Shown here: in pieces, positions 18,672-26,680 of the stretch
Layout of the letters: each line of letters opens with the position of its first letter
Numbering within the stretch: the stretch's first letter is position 1
Assembly (NCBI GenBank): GCA_018714805.1
Contig: DVMW01000039.1
Location: 1-32,329, forward strand
DNA: 32,329 nt
Direction of reading: 5' to 3'
Origin: Candidatus Fimenecus excrementigallinarum
Lineage (GTDB): Bacteria; Bacillota; Clostridia; Oscillospirales; Acutalibacteraceae
Notes under the pieces: model-generated
The model's input: only the letters and a program-made list of their open reading frames with translations
Database searches by the model: none
What the model was told of the DNA's origin: nothing
Program-made: the position numbers and the translations under genes

Positions 18672-19601
18672 TTAGAAAGACGGCCTAAAACCGGTTTTGT
18701 CCGCACGCATTTTTCTGTTATCATACGCCTTTTTTTCGGAAAGCGCAACCGAAAAATCCGGCGCCGCCGCCCGCTTTGCCGCGCAGAAAAAGACGACGGG
18801 CTTGTCCGCACGCCGAGCCGTGCCCGCCCCTTCGCACACCAGGTATTGCAAGCTCCCTAAGCTTTGGCGGCGGTACGGGGCGACGTAAAAGAGGGGCAGC
18901 ACCAGCACGCACGAAAGCAGCCACGGCAGAAACCGCAGCCGCTCCCGCGCGCAGGAAAAGGACAGCGTGCGCGCCTGCGCGCGGCCCGCGCGCAGCGCCT
19001 CCGGCACGCCGCACGCCGAATCAAACAGCAGGCGTCCCGCAAACAGGAGATACCGCTGCGCGTCGGCGAAGCCGAAATACGCCCCGAGAAGCAGCGCGAG
19101 CGCGAGCGCGGCAAGCGCGCAAAAAAACAGCGGCGCGGGAAGTCCCTCGGCGCGCAGCGTCAGCCACAAGACGGCCGCGCCCGCAAGGCCGGGCGAAAGG
19201 TAGGCGAGCAGCCGGAGTCCCGCAAGCACCCGGCGCAGCCAGAAACTGTAAATATACACGCAGGTTTCCCGCAGAGAAAACCGGGCAAAATAGGTACGCA
19301 CGCGCTGCGGGAAGCGGGCGTTTTGAAAGAACCAGCGCTCCGCGCACACGCCGGCGAGGGCGTACAGCGCCACAGAAAAAACCGTGCCGAGCGAAAACAG
19401 CGCGCACAGCGCGATGAAAACGGGCGAGGAAAACGCCTCCGGCGCCCGGGCAAGCTGCATAAGCATCCGCACGCTCACAACCGCGCCCACGGCGTTCACC
19501 GCGCAAAACAGCGTCCGCAGCAGCCACACCGCCGTCATCGCGCCGCGGTTTTCGTACAAGCGCCTCTGGGTCAGCAGACGCGCGCGCAGGATTACCGGCA
19601 T
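18672..19601 (-). CDS. Polytopic membrane protein of unknown function
   Basis: A 309-residue protein with about five or six hydrophobic segments: MTAVWLLRTLFCAVNAVGAV, PVFIALCALFSLGTVFSVAL, LAGLRLLAYLSPGLAGAAVL, FFCALAALALALLLGAYFG, and WLLSCVLVLPLFYVA. Loops are very Arg-rich. I recognise no family motif. ATG 19601 has AAAGGAGG nine bases upstream; the frame continues to 19712 but without a ribosome site. The C-terminal tail (about residue 250 on) is Lys/Arg-rich and soluble. It precedes the acyltransferase-like gene in a likely two-gene operon, which suggests it may export or hold its product in the membrane, though this is only context. High GC makes other frames long too, but the ribosome site and hydrophobic pattern support this one. 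Confidence 0.62.
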   Translation of the reverse strand: MPVILRARLLTQRRLYENRGAMTAVWLLRTLFCAVNAVGAVVSVRMLMQLARAPEAFSSPVFIALCALFSLGTVFSVALYALAGVCAERWFFQNARFPQRVRTYFARFSLRETCVYIYSFWLRRVLAGLRLLAYLSPGLAGAAVLWLTLRAEGLPAPLFFCALAALALALLLGAYFGFADAQRYLLFAGRLLFDSACGVPEALRAGRAQARTLSFSCARERLRFLPWLLSCVLVLPLFYVAPYRRQSLGSLQYLVCEGAGTARRADKPVVFFCAAKRAAAPDFSVALSEKKAYDNRKMRADKTGFRPSF

Positions 19602-19687
19602 AAGCCCGCCTCCTTTGTCCTTCTGTTTGCAGTATGTCCAGATTCCGGCCGGTTTAAACCGCGCTTTTCCAGGGTTTCCCGGCAGGT

Positions 19688-19717
19688 TTGACAAAAACCG
19701 TATGTTTCGCATATAAT
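19688..19717 (+). promoter_or_regulatory. Promoter of glmS
   Basis: TTGACA (19688-19693), 18 bases, TATAAT (19712-19717), both perfect. It would start a leader of about 350 bases before the glmS ATG. The part from about 19725 to 19840 is GC-rich with a probable hairpin (GCCGGCGCG...CGCCGGC near 19741-19765) and holds no convincing gene. Confidence 0.92.
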
Positions 19718-19840
19718 GCTTCTAAGCCCGCCCGGCATAAGCCGGCGCGCGGCAAAGCGCCGGCGGCACGCGTTCGCGGCCGGCAAAATCCGGAAGGAAA
19801 GGAGAAGGCCCTTTTGAAATTTTCGGGCGGAAACGAAAAT

Positions 19841-20020
19841 AGCGCCGGGCCTGCGGCGGGACGCGCGTCCTTTTCGGCGCGCCGCAGGTGACGAGGAAGA
19901 AGTAATCGAAGGTTTCGGCGGATGCTTCTTGCCCCGGATGTGCGGGGGCAGGACCGTCTTGCGGGCGTTATGCGCCGCAGGACGTCCGCGCGTTTTGCAA
20001 AACCGGACGGCGACGTCCGG
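19841..20020 (+). ncRNA. glmS ribozyme (glucosamine-6-phosphate-activated self-cleaving riboswitch)
   Basis: The sequence follows the glmS ribozyme consensus in order: cleavage-site AGCGCC at 19841-19846 (cut expected between A19841 and G19842), a long GC-rich P1 hairpin (GGCCTGCGGC...GCCGCAGG), the core GACGAGGAAGAAG, then ATCGAAGGTTTCGGCGGATG and CTTCTTG, which match the conserved P2/P2.1 and ligand-binding core of the Bacillus subtilis RNA, a P3 hairpin (CCCCGGATGTGCGGGG) and a P4 hairpin (GACGTCC 19981-19987 with GGACGTC near the end). When glucosamine-6-phosphate is abundant it cleaves its own transcript, and the 5'-OH product is degraded, lowering GlmS. The next gene is glmS, as expected. 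Confidence 0.93.
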
Positions 20021-20073
20021 CACAAACAAAGCGCGGCGCGCAAATTTTTGAAATTTGCAAAGGAACGATATCT

Positions 20074-21900
20074 ATGTGTGGAATCGTCGGATATATCGGC
20101 GCGCAGGACGCGGCGCCGATACTGTTGGATGGACTCGGCAAGCTGGAGTACCGCGGGTACGACTCGGCCGGCGTCGCGCTGGCGGACGGCGCGGGCATAA
20201 CGGTCGTCAAAACCAAGGGCCGCGTGCAGGACCTGCGCAGCAAGCTGAAGGCCGCCGGCGCAATTGGCGGCACCGTCGGCATCGGGCACACGCGCTGGGC
20301 GACGCACGGCGCGCCCAACGACGTCAACGCCCACCCGCACACGAGCACGAGCGGCCGCGTTACGCTGGTGCACAACGGCATTATTGAAAATTATGCCGCC
20401 ATTGCCGCCATGCTGGAAACGGCGGGCTACCGCTTTGTTTCCGAAACGGACACCGAGGTGCTCGCGCAGCTGTTCGACTACTACTATACCGGCGACGCGG
20501 TCGACGCGATGTGCCGCGTCATGCGGACGGTGCGCGGCTCTTACGCCGTGGCGGTGCTCACCGCCGACCGTCCCGACCGAATCCTTGCGGCAAAAAAGGA
20601 CAGCCCGCTCATTTTGGGGCGCGGCGACGGGGAAAACTTCCTCGCCTCCGACATCCCCGCCCTTTTGCGCTACACGCGCGACTGCTATCTGCTCGACGAC
20701 GGGGAAATCGCCGTTTTGACCCGCGATTCGACGGCCTTTTTTGACGCGTCGGGCGCCCCCGTGCAAAAGGAAATCTATCATGTGACCTGGGACGCCGAAG
20801 CGGCGGAGAAGGGCGGCTACGCGCATTTCATGAAAAAGGAGATTGCCGAGCAGCCCCGCGCGGTGCGCGAAACGCTGGCGGCGCGCATGGAGGACGGCCG
20901 CGTCTCGCTTTCCGACCTGCGCCTGACGGACGACGACATCCGAAAGATTGGCAAAATCCACATCGTCGCCTGCGGCAGCGCCTGGCACGTGGGCGTCGCG
21001 GCAAAATACATTTGGGAGTCGGCCTCGCGCATTCCGTGCGAAACGGACCTTGCCAGCGAATTCCGCTACCGCGAGCCGCTTGTGCAGCCGGGCGACCTGT
21101 GCGTCGTGATTAGCCAGTCCGGCGAAACCGCCGACACGCTTGCGGCGCTGCGGGAGGCGAAGGCGCGCGGCGCGCGGGTGCTTTCCGTCGTCAACGTCGT
21201 TGCGAGCACCATCGCCCGCGAGAGCGACGACGTGCTGTACACGCTCGCGGGGCCGGAAATCGCCGTCGCCACGACCAAGGCGTTTTCCGCGCAGCTTGCG
21301 GTTGTCTACCTTCTGGCGCTGCGCTTTGCGCGGGCGAAGGGAACGCCGTTTGCCGCGCGTGAGGCGGAGGTCTGCGCCGCGCTTTTGCGGCTGCCCGAGC
21401 AGCTGGAGGGTCTTTTGCAGCTGGATGACCGCATGGCGGGGCTCGCACGGCAGTTTGCCGCGGCGAAAAGCCTGTTTTTCCTCGGGCGCGGGCTCGACTA
21501 CGCCATTGCGCTGGAGGGCTCGCTGAAGCTCAAGGAAATCTCCTACCTGCATTCGGAGGCGTATGCCGCCGGCGAGCTCAAGCACGGCACCATCTCCCTG
21601 ATTGAACCGGGGACGCCGGTCGTCGCGGTGGCGACGCAGGACGCGCTGTATGAAAAAATGCTCGCGAACATCAAGGAGGTCTGCGCGCGCGGCGCGCGGG
21701 TGATTGCGTTCGTCTGCGGCGAGCACCCGGAGCTTGCCGGCCTTGCCGAAACGGTCGTCCAAATTCCCGAGACCGAGGCGTTCTTCAAGCCGTCGCTCGA
21801 CGTTGTGCCGCTGCAGCTGTTCGCCTACTACATGGCGCTCGAGCGCGGCTGCGACGTGGATAAACCCCGCAACCTCGCAAAATCCGTCACCGTCGAATAA
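20074..21900 (+). CDS. glmS: Glutamine--fructose-6-phosphate aminotransferase (isomerizing)
   Basis: A 608-residue GlmS, converting fructose-6-phosphate and glutamine to glucosamine-6-phosphate, the entry to peptidoglycan amino sugars. The N-terminal glutaminase domain starts MCGIVGYIG with the nucleophile Cys2, followed by LEYRGYDSAGVAL and GHTRWATHG. The isomerase part has two SIS domains: VACGSAWHVG (about 298-307), SQSGETADT (about 347), and SEAYAAGELKHGTISLIEPG (about 494-513), ending with the conserved LAKSVTVE. Full length. The ATG follows AAAGGA and matches the universal N-terminus, since Cys must be second. Regulated by the ribozyme in its leader and followed by a strong terminator. 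Confidence 0.98.
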   Translation: MCGIVGYIGAQDAAPILLDGLGKLEYRGYDSAGVALADGAGITVVKTKGRVQDLRSKLKAAGAIGGTVGIGHTRWATHGAPNDVNAHPHTSTSGRVTLVHNGIIENYAAIAAMLETAGYRFVSETDTEVLAQLFDYYYTGDAVDAMCRVMRTVRGSYAVAVLTADRPDRILAAKKDSPLILGRGDGENFLASDIPALLRYTRDCYLLDDGEIAVLTRDSTAFFDASGAPVQKEIYHVTWDAEAAEKGGYAHFMKKEIAEQPRAVRETLAARMEDGRVSLSDLRLTDDDIRKIGKIHIVACGSAWHVGVAAKYIWESASRIPCETDLASEFRYREPLVQPGDLCVVISQSGETADTLAALREAKARGARVLSVVNVVASTIARESDDVLYTLAGPEIAVATTKAFSAQLAVVYLLALRFARAKGTPFAAREAEVCAALLRLPEQLEGLLQLDDRMAGLARQFAAAKSLFFLGRGLDYAIALEGSLKLKEISYLHSEAYAAGELKHGTISLIEPGTPVVAVATQDALYEKMLANIKEVCARGARVIAFVCGEHPELAGLAETVVQIPETEAFFKPSLDVVPLQLFAYYMALERGCDVDKPRNLAKSVTVE

Positions 21901-21911
21901 GCAAAGGCAAA

Positions 21912-21947
21912 GCGGACCCGTGCTTTTTGCACGGGTCCGCCGTTTTT
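21912..21947 (+). terminator. Terminator of glmS
   Basis: A perfect 12-bp stem GCGGACCCGTGC (21912-21923) with GCACGGGTCCGC (21929-21940), a five-T loop and CGTTTTT after it. The reverse strand has only a poor T tract, so it is at best a weak terminator for the convergent gene ending at 21975. Confidence 0.92.
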
Positions 21948-21974
21948 CGCCTGTAAATTTTCTCTTGCGGCAGC

Positions 21975-23027
21975 TTAAGCCGCCGGATAGAGGCACAGCT
22001 CAATTTCGTAAATCGTCGCCGCGTCGGCCGAATAGACGCGGAAAACATTGTACGGGTTCGCCGCGTCGCGCCAAAGCACCGACGTGTACGCGCCGCTGTC
22101 GCTTGCGAAGCTGCTTTCCTCCTGCCCGTACACCGCCCGCAGCGCCTCCAAATCATACGCGCCGCCGACACAGACGCCGCCCGGGAAAACGATGTCCGCA
22201 TACGGGTCGTCAAAGCTCCTGTCCGTCACGATGCCGACCACCAGGCAGTCCTTCGCAAGCTTCGAGCCGGCGTCCGGGTTAAAGAGCTTAATCTCTATTT
22301 CCCGGCCGCGCGCATCCTGCGCGTCGATTGGGGTGGTGGTGCTGTTTTCCCCGAGCAGCTCCTCCAAAGCGGAGGCCTCGTCGGGCTCGACCGCATAGCC
22401 GGTGCGCTGCGTGAATTCCGCATAGCTGCACGGCAGAGAGAGTTCCGTACCGTCCACCAGCAGCGTTACGCCCGACCAGCTGAACGCCGTATCGTTCGCC
22501 GCACCGCCGCCTGCCGCGCCGTCGTTTGCCGACGTCTGCGCGTCGTCGAACAGCCCGCCGGAGACCGGCTCGCCGTCCACTATCACCTGCTCGCCGTCGA
22601 TGGTCAGGTCATCGAGCGCGCCGTCCTGATATGCCCGGTAGCCGACCCAGAAAAGCAGCGCATACGACGCGATGGTCACGACAAGCCCGACAAGAAACCC
22701 GGCCAGAGCGCTTTTTCCCATGGATTTTGCGCGGACGGGCTTTTCCGACTTGGTCGTCAGGTACAAAATCAGGCCCACAAGCGGGAAGAAAAAGCTGAGG
22801 ACGTTAAGCCCCGCCGACTTTTTATCCACCACCGGCGGCACGGCCCCCTGCGCGTACGCGTAAGGCTGCGCGGCCGGCGGGACATAACCCGGCGCGGGCT
22901 GCCCGGCGGGATTGGGCTCTGCGCCCTGCGGCGCGGCGGCGGGCTCGGCGGGCGCGGAAGGCTCCCTGTAGCCGCACGCCGGACAGACCCCGTTTTGCAG
23001 TTCGGCTCCGCAATTTCGACAGAACAT
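21975..23027 (-). CDS. Zinc-ribbon membrane protein of unknown function
   Basis: A 350-residue protein. It starts with a four-cysteine zinc ribbon (CRNCG 3-7 and CPACG 15-19), then a Pro/Ala/Gly-rich linker (about 23-65), two hydrophobic segments (about 72-91, LNVLSFFFPLVGLILYLTT, and 107-130, SALAGFLVGLVVTIASYALL), and a soluble C-terminal domain (about 180-350) presumably outside the cell. The second half has SYAEFTQRTGY and DLEALRAVYGQEES, a pattern I recognise only as typical of clostridial DUF4190/zinc-ribbon type membrane proteins with unknown jobs. ATG 23027 has GAAAGGGG upstream. It is divergent from fur. Four cysteines suggest zinc or iron binding, but a link to the Fur unit is only by position. 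Confidence 0.82.
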   Translation of the reverse strand: MFCRNCGAELQNGVCPACGYREPSAPAEPAAAPQGAEPNPAGQPAPGYVPPAAQPYAYAQGAVPPVVDKKSAGLNVLSFFFPLVGLILYLTTKSEKPVRAKSMGKSALAGFLVGLVVTIASYALLFWVGYRAYQDGALDDLTIDGEQVIVDGEPVSGGLFDDAQTSANDGAAGGGAANDTAFSWSGVTLLVDGTELSLPCSYAEFTQRTGYAVEPDEASALEELLGENSTTTPIDAQDARGREIEIKLFNPDAGSKLAKDCLVVGIVTDRSFDDPYADIVFPGGVCVGGAYDLEALRAVYGQEESSFASDSGAYTSVLWRDAANPYNVFRVYSADAATIYEIELCLYPAA

Positions 23028-23076
23028 AGTATAGCCCCTTTCCGGCGTTCTAAAGCACGCCGTTTATGCTGCTTTC

Positions 23077-23106
23077 AGTATAGCATAGTGCGCGGCGGCT
23101 TGTCCA
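23077..23106 (-). promoter_or_regulatory. Promoter of the zinc-ribbon membrane protein gene
   Basis: On the minus strand TGGACA (23106-23101), 18 bases, TATACT (23082-23077), about 50 bases before the ATG. It is divergent from the fur promoter with 62 bases between the two -35 boxes. Confidence 0.78.
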
Positions 23107-23168
23107 GTATGCGCGGAAAGTTTTTGCGCGGCAAACTTTGCGCGGCTTTCCGAATTTGCCTTTGTGCC

Positions 23169-23197
23169 TTGACAAACGGCGCAAGGGCGCGTATACT
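23169..23197 (+). promoter_or_regulatory. Promoter of the fur/permease operon
   Basis: TTGACA (23169-23174), 17 bases, TATACT (23192-23197). The predicted start, about 23204, lies just before the Fur-box palindrome, which would let a bound regulator block the early transcript. Confidence 0.88.
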
Positions 23198-23210
23198 TTC
23201 CCGTATAAAT

Positions 23211-23225
23211 TGAAAATGATTTTCA
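23211..23225. promoter_or_regulatory. Fur-family operator (Fur box)
   Basis: A perfect 7-1-7 inverted repeat, TGAAAATGATTTTCA, with an extra related half (TATTCATTTT) directly after it. It matches the Fur-type consensus core TGATAATNATTATCA at most positions. Placed just downstream of the predicted start and 23 bases before the regulator ATG, it implies autoregulation. Confidence 0.85.
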
Positions 23226-23247
23226 TATTCATTTTGGGAGGCGTACC

Positions 23248-23682
23248 ATGCCCTATAAAACCCGGCAAAGCGCGTCGATTGAACGCCTGCTTTCGGAAAA
23301 CCGCGACCGCCACCTGACCGCCGAGACGCTCTACCGGCTGCTGCAGGACGCGGGCGAGCGCGTGGGACAGACGACGGTGTACCGCCATTTGGAAAAGCTG
23401 TGCGCCGAGGGGCGCGTGCGCAAATACACGCTCGGCGACGCGGGCGCGTGCTACCAGCTGGCCGAAGACGGCGGCGCGTGCCGCGCGCATTACCACCTGA
23501 AATGCACCCGCTGCGGGAAACTCATCCACGCGCGGTGCGATTTTCTGGACCGGCTCTCCGGCCATATTTTCGCAGAACACGGCTTTGCGGTGGACGGCTC
23601 CAAAACCGTGCTTTACGGCCTTTGCAAAGACTGCCGGGAAAGAGAGGAGGGCGACGGATGCTCGAGCACACCCACGAAATAA
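23248..23682 (+). CDS. Fur-family metal-dependent transcriptional repressor
   Basis: A 144-residue Fur-superfamily regulator. The winged-helix DNA-binding domain has recognition helix TTVYRHLEKL (42-51), and the dimer domain carries HYHLKC (81-86) with two zinc-knuckle pairs, C86xxC89 and C126xxC129. These give the structural zinc site seen in Fur, Zur and PerR. The start ATG 23248 has GGGAGG eight bases upstream. It overlaps the permease gene by 25 bases, so the two are coupled. The palindrome in its leader suggests it represses this operon with its metal bound. Whether the co-repressor is iron, zinc or manganese is not decidable: HYHLKC plus a Cys-rich tail is common to Zur-like and Fur-like members. 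Confidence 0.92.
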   Translation: MPYKTRQSASIERLLSENRDRHLTAETLYRLLQDAGERVGQTTVYRHLEKLCAEGRVRKYTLGDAGACYQLAEDGGACRAHYHLKCTRCGKLIHARCDFLDRLSGHIFAEHGFAVDGSKTVLYGLCKDCREREEGDGCSSTPTK

Positions 23683-24557
23683 CGGACGTTTTCTCCTGGG
23701 CCGGCGCCGGGCACGTCCTGCTCGACGCGCTCATCGACACGCTCAAGGTGCTCCCCTTTTTGTTCGCGGCGTTTTTGCTGCTGGAATTTCTCGAAAAGCA
23801 CGCCGGGGAGGCGCTCAACCGCTTTTTCCTGCGCGCGGGCCGCGCGGGCCCGCTGGTGGGCGCGGCGCTCGGCTGCGTGCCGCAATGCGGGTTTTCGGTG
23901 CTGTGCGCCAATCTGTACGCGGGCGGCGTCGTCACGCGCGGGACGCTTTTGGCGGTGTTCCTTTCGACCTCGGACGAAGCGGTGATTCTGCTCGCCGCCG
24001 AGCCCGGGCGGTACCGGGACATTCTGCGGCTGCTGCTTTGCAAGGTCGGCGTCGCGCTGCTTGCGGGATACGCCGTCGACCTGCTCGCCGCGCGCGGCCG
24101 CCGGAAATCGCCCGCGCCGGACATCCGCGACCTTTGCGACCACGAGCACTGCAACTGCCACAAGCACAAGGGCATCGTGGTCCCCGCGCTTTTGCACACC
24201 GTGAAAATTTTTGCGTTCCTGTTGGCCTTCAGCGCCGTGCTCGGCTTTTTCGTCGCGGCGTTCGGCGCCGAGCGCGTCGAGCGGCTGCTGCTGACGGATT
24301 CGCCCTTCCAGCCGCTGCTTGCGGGGCTTGTGGGGCTTGTGCCGAACTGCGCGGCTTCGGTGCTGTTGACGCAGCTGTACTTGGACGGCGCGCTGAGCTT
24401 CGGCTCGGTGATAGCCGGGCTTTGTACCGGCGCGGGCGCGGGGCTTCTGGTGCTGTTTCGGGAGAACCGCCGCGTTAAAGACAACCTGCTCGTTCTCGGT
24501 CTCCTCTATGGCGTCGGCGCCGCCGCCGGGCTGCTGCTCCAGGCGGCCGGGGCTTAA
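23658..24557 (+). CDS. ArsP_2-type membrane permease, putative manganese/metal transporter
   Basis: A 299-residue polytopic membrane protein of the family annotated as putative manganese transporter or arsenic efflux (PF11449, ArsP_2). It is an internal duplication: GCVPQCGFS (72-80) in the first half and GLVPNCAAS (226-234) in the second, each before a hydrophobic pair of helices. TSDEA (104-108) follows in half one. A cytoplasmic loop between the halves, CDHEHCNCHKHK (160-171), has three Cys and four His and looks like a metal-binding segment. ATG 23658 lies inside the end of the Fur gene with GGAGG upstream. Context (Fur box, Fur gene) says its expression depends on a metal; transport direction and ion are unproven. 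Confidence 0.82.
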   Translation: MLEHTHEITDVFSWAGAGHVLLDALIDTLKVLPFLFAAFLLLEFLEKHAGEALNRFFLRAGRAGPLVGAALGCVPQCGFSVLCANLYAGGVVTRGTLLAVFLSTSDEAVILLAAEPGRYRDILRLLLCKVGVALLAGYAVDLLAARGRRKSPAPDIRDLCDHEHCNCHKHKGIVVPALLHTVKIFAFLLAFSAVLGFFVAAFGAERVERLLLTDSPFQPLLAGLVGLVPNCAASVLLTQLYLDGALSFGSVIAGLCTGAGAGLLVLFRENRRVKDNLLVLGLLYGVGAAAGLLLQAAGA

Positions 24558-24570
24558 AAACGGTACAGAA

Positions 24571-24605
24571 AAAACGGACCCGAAAAACGGGTCCGTTTTC
24601 TTTTT
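24571..24605. terminator. Bidirectional terminator between the permease and the Dabb gene
   Basis: AAAACGGACCCG (24571-24582) pairs with CGGGTCCGTTTT (24588-24599), a 12-bp perfect stem with an AAAAA loop. Ts follow on the plus strand (TTTCTTTTT) and Ts also on the minus strand (TTTTTTCTG), so it can serve both convergent operons. Confidence 0.88.
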
Positions 24606-24611
24606 CCCGGA

Positions 24612-24917
24612 TTATTCCATGGTGATGTCGACGGCGGCGCGGCCCTCGGTCACCTTGGCGACGAACGCGGCAATCTTTTGATGCGCCGGGTGCGTCTTGT
24701 ACGCCTCCAGCGCGTCCGCATCCGGCACATAGACCTGCAGCATCGCGTCGAAATTCCGGTCGCAGTCGACCTCGTTTTCATAGAAATACAGGTCCTCGAG
24801 CACCGGCACGACGCCCAAAAGCGCCTCCAGCCCCGCGCGGACGGTCGCGAGGTTCTCGGCCTTCGACTGCCCCTCGGCGCTGTCCTTGAATTTCCACATG
24901 ACGGTGTGCAAAAGCAT
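24612..24917 (-). CDS. Dabb-family (stress-responsive alpha/beta barrel) protein
   Basis: A 101-residue protein with the dimeric alpha/beta barrel (Dabb, PF07876) hallmarks: N-terminal MLLHTVMWKFKDSAEG, a middle helix, LYFYENEVDCDRNFDAMLQV and the closing YKTHPAHQKIAAFV. The family is small and mostly of unknown function, related to monooxygenase/cyclase folds. ATG 24917 has GGGAGGGG upstream; an in-frame ATG 21 bases further out has no ribosome site. It lies 17 bases after argS and probably is the last gene of that operon. Confidence 0.88.
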   Translation of the reverse strand: MLLHTVMWKFKDSAEGQSKAENLATVRAGLEALLGVVPVLEDLYFYENEVDCDRNFDAMLQVYVPDADALEAYKTHPAHQKIAAFVAKVTEGRAAVDITME

Positions 24918-24934
24918 GGATTCCCCTCCCTTTC

Positions 24935-26680
24935 TCACATATGCTCGGGCACGGTGATTTTAAACATGGTCAATACGTTCCAAAGCGTCTGCTTGACCGC
25001 CCGGCACAGCGAAAGCCGCGCCTGCATTAAGGACTCGTCCTCGGTCACGGCAATCTTGCAGGCGTTGTAATACTTGTGGAACCGCGTCGCAAGCTCCACG
25101 GCGTAGCGCGTAATGCCCGCCGGGTCAAGCGTTTTCGCCGCCTGCTCCACCTCGCCGGTCAGCGCGGCAAGATGGCGGATAAGCTCGTGCTCCTCGGGCG
25201 TTTGCAGCCGCATAAGCTCGTCGCGCGTGCAGTCGCGCGGCACAATGCCGTCGGCCGCAAGCTTTTTGAGCACGCTGCAAATGCGCGCGTGCGCGTACTG
25301 GCAGTAATACACCGGGTTCTGCGCGTTTTCGCTGACCGCAAGCCCTAAGTCGAAATCAATCGTCGAGCCCGGCTCGCGCAGGTTGAAGAAGAACCGCGCC
25401 GCGTCCACGGGGACCTCGTCGAGCAGGTCGTTCAAGGTCACGGCGTTGCCGGTGCGCTTGGACATACGCACGGGCTCGCCGTCCTTTACCAGATTCACAA
25501 GCTGCATGAGCACGACCTGCAGGCGGCTGCCGTCGAGCCCCAGCGCGTCGAGCGCGCCATGCATACGGGCGACGTGGCCGTGGTGGTCCGCGCCCCAGAC
25601 GTCAATGGCGCGGGAAAAGCCGCGCGTTTCCAGCTTGTTTTTGTGGTAGGCGATGTCCGCCGCGAAATAGGTCGGGTTGCCGTTTTGGCGCACCAGCACG
25701 TCGTCCTTGAGCGCGAGCTTTTCAATCTGCTCGGGCGTTTTGCCCGCCGCCAGCAGCCGCTCGGTCTGCACCTCGATGTTTTTGTACCAGAGCGCGCCGT
25801 CCTTTTCATAGGTCTTGCCGCGCTTCGTCAGCTCCTCGACGACCGCCTGCACCGCGCCGCGGTGCAGCTCGCTTTCGCGAAACCACACGTCGTAGTCGAT
25901 GCGGTACTTTTTGAGCGTGTCCTGCATATTTTGAATGTTTTTCGGCAGCGCGAAATCGACAAGCGCCTGCCGGCGTTCGGCCTCCGGCTTTTCCAGATAG
26001 CTGTCGCCGTACTGCGCGGCAAAGGCCTTGGCGCGCGCGGTGATGTCCGCGCCGTGGTAGCTGTCCTCGGGCAGCTCGACGGCGTCCTCGCCGAGGTACA
26101 GCTGGCGGTAGCGGACGTCTAAGGACAGGGCGAATTTTTCAATCTGGTTGCCCGCGTCGTTGATGTAAAACTCCCGCGTTACGTCGCAGCCCGCCGCCTC
26201 GAGCACCGCGGCAAGGCAGTCGCCCAAAGCGCCGCCGCGCGCGTTGCCCATGTGCATGGGACCCGTGGGGTTGGCGGAAACGTATTCGACGTTGACGCGC
26301 TCGCCTTTTCCCCAGTCGCTTTTGCCGTAATTTTCGCCGCATTCGAGCACGTCGCGCACGACGTCGGCGTAAAACCCGTCGTTTAAACGGAAATTGAGGA
26401 AGCCCGCCCCCGCCACGGTGCAGGAAGCAAAGGGGCTGCCGGTAAGGTCCATGTGCTTTTCAATCGCCTGCGCAATTTTGAGGGGCGCCATGCGAAAGGC
26501 GCGCGCGCCGGCAAAGGCGGCGTTCGTCGCGTAGTCGCCGTTGGCGCGGTCCTGCGGGATTTCGACAATAAACGCCGGCATTGACGCTTCGGGAAGCTCC
26601 CCCGCGGCTACGGCGCGGCCGAGCGCCTCGAGCACCCGGGTATACAGTTCCTGTTCGGTTTCCTTGACCAGTTTAGACAT
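24935..26680 (-). CDS. argS: Arginyl-tRNA synthetase
   Basis: A 581-residue class I synthetase charging arginine. Seen: the N-terminal Add1 domain (residues 1-100, QELYTRVLEALGRAV), the HIGH motif as HMGN (143-146) in SANPTGPMHMGNARGG, DVWGADHHGHVARM, the KMSKS-like loop MSKRTGNAVTL (about 406-416), and the DALR anticodon-binding domain at the C-terminus (YAHARICSVLKKL onward). Bacterial ArgS often has a degenerate KMSKS, so MSKRTG is fine. ATG 26680 has AGGAG upstream. It overlaps the preceding DUF1934 gene by eight bases; the order DUF1934-argS is the same as ywiB-argS in Bacillus. Confidence 0.97.
   Translation of the reverse strand: MSKLVKETEQELYTRVLEALGRAVAAGELPEASMPAFIVEIPQDRANGDYATNAAFAGARAFRMAPLKIAQAIEKHMDLTGSPFASCTVAGAGFLNFRLNDGFYADVVRDVLECGENYGKSDWGKGERVNVEYVSANPTGPMHMGNARGGALGDCLAAVLEAAGCDVTREFYINDAGNQIEKFALSLDVRYRQLYLGEDAVELPEDSYHGADITARAKAFAAQYGDSYLEKPEAERRQALVDFALPKNIQNMQDTLKKYRIDYDVWFRESELHRGAVQAVVEELTKRGKTYEKDGALWYKNIEVQTERLLAAGKTPEQIEKLALKDDVLVRQNGNPTYFAADIAYHKNKLETRGFSRAIDVWGADHHGHVARMHGALDALGLDGSRLQVVLMQLVNLVKDGEPVRMSKRTGNAVTLNDLLDEVPVDAARFFFNLREPGSTIDFDLGLAVSENAQNPVYYCQYAHARICSVLKKLAADGIVPRDCTRDELMRLQTPEEHELIRHLAALTGEVEQAAKTLDPAGITRYAVELATRFHKYYNACKIAVTEDESLMQARLSLCRAVKQTLWNVLTMFKITVPEHM

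Noticed and set aside
19815-19891. Possible 25-codon leader peptide starting TTG near 19815 before glmS
   Set aside because: AAGGAG is present, but the frame runs straight into the ribozyme and gives Gly/Ala/Arg-rich sequence without control features; an RNA element explains the region better.
19654-21996. 780-codon open frame on the minus strand opposite glmS and its ribozyme
   Set aside because: It crosses the glmS ribozyme, promoter and terminator and has no motif; it is a GC-driven shadow.
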